Origin: DASVUS01 sp036388675 | GTDB lineage: Bacteria > Armatimonadota > Abditibacteriia > Abditibacteriales > Abditibacteriaceae | Direction of reading: 5' to 3' | NCBI GenBank assembly: GCA_036388675.1 | Contig: DASVRI010000015.1 | Span: 62,001 to 126,000, forward strand | Length of the DNA: 64,000 bases | Shown here: positions 50,329 through 57,671 of the stretch, one piece after another | Layout of the letters: every line of letters starts with the position of its first letter | How positions within the stretch are numbered: the first letter of the stretch is position 1 | Notes under the pieces: model-generated | Database searches by the model: none | Seen by the model: the letters and a program-made list of their open reading frames with translations, nothing else | Told to the model about the DNA's origin: nothing | Position numbers and translations under genes: made by a program

Positions 50329-51240
50329 CTAATCAACCCGTATGCTGCCGACCAGTTCTTGGATACTGGAAATGCTGCTCGCATCCAGATACTCTTCCAG
50401 GCCGCGAATGACACTCAGAGCCGCGTCTGGCTGCACAAAGGTTGCGGTGCCAATCTGGACGGCGCTGGCGCCCGCGATAAAAAACTCAATGGCATCGTTC
50501 GCGTTCATGATGCCGCCAATGCCAATCAGCGGAATCTTTACGGCCTGCGCGCAACGGTAGACGGCACGCAGCGCCAGAGGTTTGATGGCGGGGCCGCTCA
50601 GACCTCCGCTGATGTTAGAAATGCGGGGACGACGTGTGCGGATATCAATGGCCATGCCCACAAAAGTATTGATCAGTGACAGGGCATGGGCCCCACCCTG
50701 CTCTGCCGCGCGCGCGATAAGCGTAATATCCGTCACGTTGGGCGATAACTTGGCGAATACGGGCAAATGAGTACTCGCCCGCGCGTGCGACACAACCTCT
50801 TCGGTTAGCGCCGGGTCGGTGGCGAAGTCGAGGCCATGCGCCACGTTCGGGCATGAGATATTAAGTTCTATGGCCGCGATGCCTTCCTGTGCACTCAAAG
50901 CGCGCGCCAGGAACGCAAAATCTTCCACTGACTCACCGGCTACGTTGACCACCAACGGCACGTCGAACTGGCGCAGGTAGGGCAACTTCTCCGCGATAAA
51001 GCGCTCGATACCCACATTTTGCAGCCCAATGGCGTTGAGCATTCCCGCCGGTGTTTCACAGGTGCGTGGCGGTGCGTTGCCTGCTCGCGGATGGCGCGTA
51101 ACCGTTTTGCAGACGAGCCCACCTAACTGCGACAAATCAACCAGTGCCTCCAACTCCTGTCCGTAGCCAAAAGTCCCCGACGCAGTGAGCACAGGATTTT
51201 TCAAAGAGAGAGGCCCAAGTTGAGTACTCAAAGAATGCAT
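50329..51240 (-). CDS. pyrD: Dihydroorotate dehydrogenase class 1B catalytic subunit
   Basis: The 303-residue TIM-barrel flavoprotein begins LSTQLGPLSLKNPVLTASGTFGYG. It has GGLVCKTVTRHPRAGN, AIGLQNVGI, the active-site loop LNISCPNVAHG with the catalytic Cys, FAKLSPNV, SGGLSGPAIKPLALR and GIGGIMNANDAIEF. It oxidises dihydroorotate to orotate in pyrimidine synthesis and pairs with PyrK. The start at 51240 is chosen over an in-frame extension. Two GAGTACTC sites give STH and LST. Confidence 0.93.
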   Translation of the reverse strand: MHSLSTQLGPLSLKNPVLTASGTFGYGQELEALVDLSQLGGLVCKTVTRHPRAGNAPPRTCETPAGMLNAIGLQNVGIERFIAEKLPYLRQFDVPLVVNVAGESVEDFAFLARALSAQEGIAAIELNISCPNVAHGLDFATDPALTEEVVSHARASTHLPVFAKLSPNVTDITLIARAAEQGGAHALSLINTFVGMAIDIRTRRPRISNISGGLSGPAIKPLALRAVYRCAQAVKIPLIGIGGIMNANDAIEFFIAGASAVQIGTATFVQPDAALSVIRGLEEYLDASSISSIQELVGSIRVD

Positions 51241-51265
51241 ACAGATGTTCGTTAAAAGAATTTGA

Positions 51266-52066
51266 TTACCAGGCGATCTCGTGTGACCACATGACCGGGC
51301 CATCGACGCAGATGCGCCTGTAAGCACCGTAATCGTCCGCAGCATTGAGCAGGGGTACGACACAGCCGTTACAAACCCCAACTCCGCACGGCATACTCTC
51401 CTCCAGAGAAACCTGGCAGGGCACCCTGTAGGTTTGGCACATCTTCGCTACGGCACGCAGCATGACGAGTGGGCCACAACTGTAAACCAATGGACGCTCT
51501 GCATCAGGTGCAAGGTCGGCGAGCATTGGTTCCAGCAATTCAGTGACACGTCCCTGAACTCCGACGCTGCCATCATCAGTTGCCACGCGCACATCAAGGC
51601 CAGAGCGCTCCAGGTCATCCACGCACACCAGATAATCGCGCGACCGGGCACCGACCAAAGCGGTCATACGACGTGTCGAATCACCCTCGTGTTGAGCTGC
51701 CAGCATTGCGAGCGGCGGCACGCCCACACCGCCCCCGACGAGAATGTTTTTCGTTACCGGGGGAGCAAAAGGAACCCCAAGCGGCCCCAGGACATCAATC
51801 GTGTCGCCCTTCTGGTGGCGCGACAACAACGCTGTCCCACGGCCTTCAACGCGATATACGACATCGAATGTGTCGTCCTGAAGCGCGGCGATTGAAAAGG
51901 CACGTCGCAGCAATGGATCAAAAGAGAAGTTTACGGCACGCGGCAAGATATGAACGAATTGACCGGCGCGAGCGCTGTGAGCGATTTCGGCTGAGCGGGC
52001 ACGCAGCCGGAAATGGGCGGGACTGATTTCCTGATGATAGATGATCTCTGTCTTCAAATTCTGCAT
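51266..52066 (-). CDS. pyrK: Dihydroorotate dehydrogenase electron transfer subunit
   Basis: The 266-residue protein has an FAD-binding ferredoxin-reductase module (DPLLRRAFSIA with the RxFS motif, GPLGVPF, and NILVGGGVGVPPL for the nucleotide) and a C-terminal [2Fe-2S] cluster with Cys in SMPCGVGVCNGCVVPL and RICVDGPV. It passes electrons from PyrD to NAD. The start is the ATG encoding MQNLKTEI at 52066. It lies 25 bases from pyrD. Confidence 0.92.
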   Translation of the reverse strand: MQNLKTEIIYHQEISPAHFRLRARSAEIAHSARAGQFVHILPRAVNFSFDPLLRRAFSIAALQDDTFDVVYRVEGRGTALLSRHQKGDTIDVLGPLGVPFAPPVTKNILVGGGVGVPPLAMLAAQHEGDSTRRMTALVGARSRDYLVCVDDLERSGLDVRVATDDGSVGVQGRVTELLEPMLADLAPDAERPLVYSCGPLVMLRAVAKMCQTYRVPCQVSLEESMPCGVGVCNGCVVPLLNAADDYGAYRRICVDGPVMWSHEIAW

Positions 52067-52139
52067 GGAATGCTTTGATCTGTAGCAACGGAAAGGGAGG
52101 TAAAGAGCTCTTTTTGAGGTGTCCTCCTTAAACTCCCTC

Positions 52140-52628
52140 TCACTCCTCGGTCGATGCATTGCGATCACCCTGGCGCGCTCGTCGAGACATACGTTCTAGA
52201 AGCTGAGCAAAGCGACGTACGTCATCGAAACGCTGATAGACAGAAGCAAATCGAACATAGGCAACCTGATCGAGATGAAAAAGTCTCTCCATTACCAGTT
52301 CACCAATTCGCTCGGATGAAACCTCTCCGGCTGTTTCTTGTCGCAGTGCCGCTTCAATGTCGATAACAAGATGGGAAATGGCTTCTGTGGGCACAGAACG
52401 TTTATTGCACGCCTTGGAGATCCCGTTACGCAGCTTCTCCGCATTGAATTCTTCGCGCCTGCTGTCCTTCTTAACGATAATCAAAGGTGATTGAAGCACG
52501 CGTTCATAGGTCGTAAACCGTGCCTCGCAGCCGTCGCACATGCGCCGCCGCCGCAAGACGGATCCCTCCTCTGCCGGGCGGGAGTCAATAACGCGAGTGT
52601 CTATGTTGCCGCAGTGAGGACACTTCAC
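52140..52628 (-). CDS. nrdR: Transcriptional repressor NrdR
   Basis: The 162-residue protein begins KCPHCGN and has the second Cys pair CDGCEARFTTYERV, forming the N-terminal zinc ribbon, followed by an ATP-cone domain (VKKDSRREEFNAEKLRNGISKACNKR). NrdR represses ribonucleotide reductase genes when dATP is high. The start is GTG with AAGGAC upstream. The terminal segment ends with charged residues; length matches the family. Confidence 0.95.
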   Translation of the reverse strand: MKCPHCGNIDTRVIDSRPAEEGSVLRRRRMCDGCEARFTTYERVLQSPLIIVKKDSRREEFNAEKLRNGISKACNKRSVPTEAISHLVIDIEAALRQETAGEVSSERIGELVMERLFHLDQVAYVRFASVYQRFDDVRRFAQLLERMSRRARQGDRNASTEE

Positions 52629-52694
52629 GAGCGAACGTCCTTCACTGGGAATGCGAGAAGGTGCTTTGCGATTGAGTTTAGATAATTTATTATC

Positions 52695-52710
52695 TGTTTC
52701 ACGTGAAACA
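52695..52710. other. parS: parS site 1
   Basis: TGTTTCACGTGAAACA, a perfect copy of the bacterial parS consensus bound by ParB, lies 67 bases upstream of nrdR and just beyond the parB stop codon. The flanks are AT-rich. Confidence 0.93.
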
Positions 52711-52724
52711 TATCGAGTGACATC

Positions 52725-53843
52725 TTAAGTTGAAGGCCCCCCCATAATCAACTTGACAATTCGTTCCAGTTCATCTTTAGACGAAAAGTTGATAACGAGT
52801 TCGCCACCTTTGCGCCGAACTTTCAAGTGCAAGCGCGTGCCAAGAATCTTCTTTAGCTCTTCTTCCAGATGGGAAACCTGGTCATTGTCGTTATTTGCTG
52901 TGGTAACAGATTCGTTGTCGGTGCCTGAATCACCATTCGATTGCTGGTCAGGAGCAACTGCGTCAACACTGTGTTGCGCCAGTCTTTCTGTTTCGCGCAC
53001 GGAGAGTTTATCTCGCAGAACACGGCGAAAAATAGCCCGACGTGCTCCATCACCAGGCGCTAAGAGGATAGCCCGTCCATGGCCCTCAGACAGGGCACCA
53101 TCTTCAATGGCTTTGCGCACTTCCTGAGGTAAATCGAGCAGGCGAACAGTATTTGCCACAGCCGAGCGGCTCTTTCCGACACGTAGAGCGATTTGTTCCT
53201 GAGAAAGCCCGAACTCTGACGCTAAACGTTGATATGCTATTGCTGCATCAATGGCGCTGATATCATGCCGTTGAACGTTTTCAATCAGGGCCAATTCGAG
53301 CGCCTGTTGGTCGTCAACTTGCCGCACGACAGCAGGAATCGAGTCCAAGCCTGCTAACTGAGCTGCTCTCCAACGCCGTTCGCCGGCTACCAACTGGTAC
53401 AGGGCAGGCTCGTCCGCCGTGGCAGCAGAGGTTGGCCGCACGAGTACCGGCTGAAGTAGCCCATGCGTTTTAATGGAGCTGACGAGTTCACCCATCTCCT
53501 CATCACTGAAGTAACGGCGCGGCTGGTAAGGATTAGGCTTAATCTGTGCCACGCCAAGCATATGAGAGCCACCAACAGTGCTTGAACCGGCTGCATTTAG
53601 ATCTGCAACAATGTCTGTTGAGTCCTCCGCACTTGTTTCTTTTACCGGCGAATGGCCGGAGGTGCTGGGAGTTACCGCTGGTGCCTTTGCCGATTCTGAG
53701 CCAGTTGCAGGTTTGACTGGTGCTTTTGAAGCTGATGCGCGTGGTGAAAGAGTTGAGCGCGTGAACTCGCTCAAGAAGTCCATATCTGCATCGGGTATAA
53801 GCGCAGAAAGGCCGCGTCCGAGCCCTTTTTTAGTTGCCGTCAT
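52725..53843 (-). CDS. parB: Chromosome-partitioning protein ParB
   Basis: The 372-residue protein has an N-terminal ParA-contacting motif (LGRGLSALIP), a linker of about 90 residues, the CTP-binding ParB/Srx domain with QPVLVRP and GERRWRAAQLAG, the helix-turn-helix EFGLSQEQIALRVGKSRSAVANTVRLL and a C-terminal dimerisation helix. ParB loads at parS and slides as a CTP clamp. It overlaps parA by four bases and lies between two parS sites. Confidence 0.95.
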   Translation of the reverse strand: MTATKKGLGRGLSALIPDADMDFLSEFTRSTLSPRASASKAPVKPATGSESAKAPAVTPSTSGHSPVKETSAEDSTDIVADLNAAGSSTVGGSHMLGVAQIKPNPYQPRRYFSDEEMGELVSSIKTHGLLQPVLVRPTSAATADEPALYQLVAGERRWRAAQLAGLDSIPAVVRQVDDQQALELALIENVQRHDISAIDAAIAYQRLASEFGLSQEQIALRVGKSRSAVANTVRLLDLPQEVRKAIEDGALSEGHGRAILLAPGDGARRAIFRRVLRDKLSVRETERLAQHSVDAVAPDQQSNGDSGTDNESVTTANNDNDQVSHLEEELKKILGTRLHLKVRRKGGELVINFSSKDELERIVKLIMGGPST

Positions 53844-54754
53844 TGATTCTTTCTCCCATGCGAAGTCCCGAAGAATTGTGCCGCTTTCCGGCCAAGTGAA
53901 ATGGGGCCATTTGTAGGCTTGAGCCCGGCTCTGGTCAAAACTTCCACTGCAAGACGCCGATAAGCATCGGCACCTGGCGAGCGCCTGTCGTAGAGGGCTA
54001 TAGGCTGTCCATGGCTCGGCGCTTCGGCAAGGCGTACATTGCGGGGAATCACCGTTTGAAACAGAAGCTGTGAGAAATGCGACTCCAGTTCCTGCGACAC
54101 CTGGTCGCTTAGGCCCAGACGACCATCATACATGGTGCGCAAGAGCCCAAGTACATTCAAATCCGGGTTCAACTGGCGTTTTATACGCTCTACTGTGCGT
54201 AAAAGCTGGCCTAAACCTTCAAGTGCAAAATACTCGCATTGTATGGGAATGATCAAACTGTCAGCAGCGACAAGTGCGTTTACTGTGATGAGTGACAGAG
54301 AAGGCGGCGTGTCGACAATAATCAGCGGATACTCGTCGCGAAGTTGTGCTACAACTTGTTTGAAGTCGTCGCGCCGCGCATTACCTGCCAGCTCGACTTC
54401 TGAACCCGCTAAGTCCGGTGAGGCTCCCAAGACGCCCAGCTTTGGCACGGGTCCCTCTGCCACACTCGGTCTGAGCATGTCGGAGTAACCTTCCGCGGAT
54501 ATTTCACTGCTATCGCCTGATGGGCTTAACTGGTGGGAGGTATTGTTTTGGGAAGAGAGACTACTCGACACAAGACAATCGTATAGTGATGGTGAGAGGG
54601 AATTTGTGCATCCAATGCCGCTGGTGGCGTTGCCTTGCGGATCCAAGTCGATAAGCAGAGTCTCCTGGCCCCAGAGTGCTAAGCTCACTGAGAGGTTGAC
54701 TGCTGTTGTTGTTTTGCCGACTCCACCCTTTTGATTGATAACACAGATGACCAT
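53840..54754 (-). CDS. parA: Chromosome-partitioning ATPase ParA (Soj)
   Basis: The 304-residue deviant Walker ATPase has KGGVGKTTT at residues 9-17, the ATP-binding DLDPQGNAT, IVDTPPSLSLIT and FNTVIPRNVRLAEAPSHG near the end. Soj-type ParA proteins are about 250-270 residues; this one carries an insert of about 45 residues after LYDCL (rich in Ser, Asn, Pro and Glu, about 62-107) before the LGVLGASPDLAGSEVEL strand. With ParB and parS it segregates the origin region. Standard start at MVICVINQ. Confidence 0.93.
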   Translation of the reverse strand: MVICVINQKGGVGKTTTAVNLSVSLALWGQETLLIDLDPQGNATSGIGCTNSLSPSLYDCLVSSSLSSQNNTSHQLSPSGDSSEISAEGYSDMLRPSVAEGPVPKLGVLGASPDLAGSEVELAGNARRDDFKQVVAQLRDEYPLIIVDTPPSLSLITVNALVAADSLIIPIQCEYFALEGLGQLLRTVERIKRQLNPDLNVLGLLRTMYDGRLGLSDQVSQELESHFSQLLFQTVIPRNVRLAEAPSHGQPIALYDRRSPGADAYRRLAVEVLTRAGLKPTNGPISLGRKAAQFFGTSHGRKNQ

Positions 54755-54835
54755 AAGTTGTGCCGCAGGAAAGTAATACAGGCGTGTGACGCCGTTGACT
54801 CTACGATCGTCCTGGAATCAGCATATCATAATCGG

Positions 54836-54887
54836 CATCAACATCAAAGCGGTTGTTTCACGTGAAACAACCGCTTTGATGTTGATG
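54836..54887. other. parS: parS site 2 inside a 52-bp perfect palindrome
   Basis: TGTTTCACGTGAAACA occupies 54854-54869. Flanking bases extend the palindrome to 26 bp per arm with no mismatch (54836-54887), with CATCAACATCAAAGCGGT left of it and the complement on the right. It lies 82 bases upstream of parA on the same strand, where it could also regulate the parAB promoter or form a cruciform. There is no T tract, so it is not a usual terminator. Confidence 0.9.
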
Positions 54888-55235
54888 TCGAGCCGTAAAA
54901 TGATACGATAGAAATAAGGTTGAAGCGACTGGGCAAAGCTATCTGGCAAGGCTGCATGAACACAAAACTGCATGAATAATTGCTCAACAGCTCTTCTGAG
55001 CACGAAATCGGTTTTTGGATTTGGCGAAGAGCCGCACTTTAGCGAAGTGCCGCACGAATCGTTACAGATGTTGACGAAGCTTTGTTAGAAAGCAATGGAG
55101 GCTTTAGGAAGGATACTGGCTCGAAGTCAGAAAGGGCGAGTTCTGCATCGGAAAACATGCAGAACTCGCCCTTTCTATTCAACAAGATCCTGGATGGAGA
55201 AAGAAACTTGTATTCCCTTGCCAAAGTGCCGGATT
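54888..55235. other. Spacer with a 20-bp-arm hairpin
   Basis: This spacer between parA and glgC holds a hairpin with arms AGAAAGGGCGAGTTCTGCAT (55129-55148) and its complement (55157-55176), loop CGGAAAAC, all 20 pairs matched. It follows the glgC stop on the minus strand and may end its transcription, although no T tract follows. No gene was recognised in the rest. Confidence 0.6.
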
Positions 55236-56711
55236 TTATCCGAGAACTATGCCTTTGGGAATAACTACAACACCTTCATCTGAAACGGTAAAGCGTCGGC
55301 GGTCGGCTTCTTCGTCGTACCCGATTTCGGTGCCCGCAGGGACTTTGACGTGCTTATCAATGATGGCGCGGCGAATTCGGCAGTTCCTGCCAATCTCAAC
55401 ATCATCAAACAGAATGCTTTCACTGACATGGGCCCACGAATGAATAAAGGAGCGCGGGCCAAGAATGCTGCGCTCAACACGCGAACCACTGACAATAACA
55501 CCGGTGGACAGCAGGGAGTCTGTGGCGAAGCCAATTCGATCTGGTGAGCTAAAGACTGTTTTGGCCGGGGGGCCGGGTTGGTGGCGACGATGGATAGGCC
55601 ACTCATCATCGTACAGGTTGAATAGGGGAGAGACACTGACTAAATCCATGTTGGCCTCGTAGTAAGAGGCAATTGTTCCGATATCGCGCCAGTACACGAC
55701 ATCTTTTTTGTTTTCATCTACGAATGGATAAGCAAAGACACGATCTCCGCCGCGCACCATCTTAGGAATAATGTTCTTACCGAAATCGTGTTCGGTGTCT
55801 TGCTTAACGTCATCGATAACTCGTCGCACCAGCACATCTGTTGAAAAGATGTAGACGCCCATGGAAGCGTAGCTGGAGTCCGGTTGGCCGGGTATAGTCG
55901 GCGGGTCTTTGGGCTTTTCTACGAAGGCCGTTATACGGCCGGTCTCATCGGCACCTGCTACACCCAGGCGCTTGGCTTCATCGCGCGGCACGGTGGTGCA
56001 GCTCACTGTGAGATCGGCCTGGTTGCGCAAGTGGAAGTCCAGCATCTTGGCGTAATCCATTTTGTAGATGTGATCGCCGCTCAAAATGACGACATACTGG
56101 GGTTTCTCTTGCTCCAGCATGTAAATGTTCTGGAAGATGGCATCTGCCGTGCCCTGATACCAGCGTTTTACATTGCGCTGTTGTGGCGGGATGACATCGA
56201 CGTATTCACCCATCACGGGGTTGAAGATGTCCCATCCCGATTTGATGTGGCGCTGCAAGGAAAACGACTTGTACTGGGTGAGCACCAAGATGCGCCTCAA
56301 GCCGCTGTTGATGCAGTTCGACAGGGCAAAATCGATGATGCGGTAGTTGCCGCCGAATGGAACTGCCGGTTTGGCACGATCTCGCGTGAGCGGATACAAA
56401 CGCTCGCCCTGACCGCCAGCTAAAATCATCACTGTGGTCTGCTGCATCGCTGATTCTTGGCCGCGTGCCGTGAGGCCGCGACTCAATGTTGGTGCGAAAT
56501 GGATGTTACTCGGACGTGCATCTCTTTCTACCGGCGAAGGCGCTTCCAAAGCGATGCGATCTTGTAGTGCTACACCGTTACCCGTGGCCGCAACCGAAGA
56601 GTCTTGCGCTTCGCTCGCGGTGTCGCCTGGAGAAGCGGTGTTGTCCGAATGAGTACTCGTAGCAGACGATTCTGATGTAACGGCGGCTTGTTTGCGAGAA
56701 GAGTGGTTCAT
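55236..56711 (-). CDS. glgC: Glucose-1-phosphate adenylyltransferase
   Basis: The 491-residue enzyme makes ADP-glucose for glycogen synthesis. The core begins MILAGGQGERLYPLTRDRAKPAVPFGGNYRIIDFALSN, followed by GTADAIFQN, VVILSGDHIYKMDY, FVEKPKDPP, ASMGVYIFS and YWRDIGT, and ends in a left-handed beta-helix domain. Residues 1-90 are an N-terminal extension, Ser/Thr/Ala-rich and without motifs, that is not part of the family. A shorter start at the ATG encoding MQQTTVMILAGG (about 56447) is therefore possible. GAGTACTC (56651) lies in the extension, as STH. Confidence 0.93.
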   Translation of the reverse strand: MNHSSRKQAAVTSESSATSTHSDNTASPGDTASEAQDSSVAATGNGVALQDRIALEAPSPVERDARPSNIHFAPTLSRGLTARGQESAMQQTTVMILAGGQGERLYPLTRDRAKPAVPFGGNYRIIDFALSNCINSGLRRILVLTQYKSFSLQRHIKSGWDIFNPVMGEYVDVIPPQQRNVKRWYQGTADAIFQNIYMLEQEKPQYVVILSGDHIYKMDYAKMLDFHLRNQADLTVSCTTVPRDEAKRLGVAGADETGRITAFVEKPKDPPTIPGQPDSSYASMGVYIFSTDVLVRRVIDDVKQDTEHDFGKNIIPKMVRGGDRVFAYPFVDENKKDVVYWRDIGTIASYYEANMDLVSVSPLFNLYDDEWPIHRRHQPGPPAKTVFSSPDRIGFATDSLLSTGVIVSGSRVERSILGPRSFIHSWAHVSESILFDDVEIGRNCRIRRAIIDKHVKVPAGTEIGYDEEADRRRFTVSDEGVVVIPKGIVLG

Positions 56712-57005
56712 AAAAATCAACCTGACGGCGACAAAGCCGTGATTGCCGGTAGAGTTCCAAAGTCGTGCATGACGACTTTACACAAGATACTGTATGTACT
56801 ATGCGTCACTTGGCTATTATACGAAAAGTGCCGAGACGTATGCAGTTAAAACCCACGCAAGAAGCAACGGCAAAGAAGACGGCGAACTGTATTCAATTGG
56901 ATGGTGCGGCTATGTCCAGTGTGGCTATGCCCCGTGTAAAGAAGATGGTGCAAAGGTTCAATGAAAAAGCCGCCAGACTGATGAAAGCCACCAGGCTGAT
57001 GGAGG

Positions 57006-57389
57006 CTAGGCTGAAGGATCAGCGTCCTTGCTTGTGAGCAGCCTTTTGACAGTTTCTTTTAACTCAGTGAGGTCGCTGCTCTTCACGATATAAGCGTCAG
57101 CCGACCAGGATGTGAACGAATCCTTGTAACTGGCGTAGGCCGTGTTAATGATGACCGGCATTTTGTTGTCGTGCTCAAGCATCTGGCTCAGCGTGTCGAG
57201 ACCGTCCATGACTGGCATGTTGACATCGAGAACAACCAGGTCGGGTTTCTCGCTTTGAAGTATCTTAAGCGCTTCGCGGCCATCGGGTGCTGTAAGGACA
57301 CGATACCCTTCATCGTTGAGTTCTTCCTCATAAAGTGAGCGCTGATTGTCGTCGTCTTCTACAACCAAAACTGTGTAAGGTGTCATCAT
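57006..57389 (-). CDS. Single-domain response regulator
   Basis: The 127-residue receiver has E11-D12-D13-D14 acidic residues, phosphoacceptor D55 (VVLDVNMPVMDG), Thr in INTAYAS and Lys in YIVKSSD. No output domain. GAGAGGA precedes the ATG at 57389. It lies downstream of the large histidine kinase on the same strand (about 280 bases), so it probably receives phosphate from it. A longer frame (57434) is rejected. Confidence 0.85.
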   Translation of the reverse strand: MMTPYTVLVVEDDDNQRSLYEEELNDEGYRVLTAPDGREALKILQSEKPDLVVLDVNMPVMDGLDTLSQMLEHDNKMPVIINTAYASYKDSFTSWSADAYIVKSSDLTELKETVKRLLTSKDADPSA

Positions 57390-57671
57390 GCACATCCTCT
57401 CGTAGATTTCCGGTTCGTACCAGCCGTCCGCCATAGTGCATTCTTGTGAAACGCAACCTTTCTACGATTTCCAGCCGCTTGAATAGTCGAACCGAGTACT
57501 CGTTGTATCGGTAGAGCGGGGGAATAAGCTCCATTGTTGCGAAATTGGTGCCACTTTCCTTATTGTACACGTACCCGCACCGAGCAGGAAGCCGCACCCA
57601 AACAAAGAGCACTTATGTGCCTGCCCATCAATCTTCACGAGCAGGCCAGTGATGAGGCTTCAACGTCGAGA
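57390..57671. other. Spacer between kinase and receiver genes
   Basis: About 280 bases between the large histidine kinase and the receiver. It contains a GAGTACTC at 57494, the Shine-Dalgarno sequence of the receiver gene, and no other pattern I recognise. A separate promoter for the receiver is possible. Confidence 0.3.

Noticed and set aside
56765..57037. 90-residue plus-strand frame between glgC and the receiver
   Set aside because: It overlaps the receiver end on the other strand, lacks a Shine-Dalgarno sequence, and shows only Lys/Met-rich low-complexity sequence.
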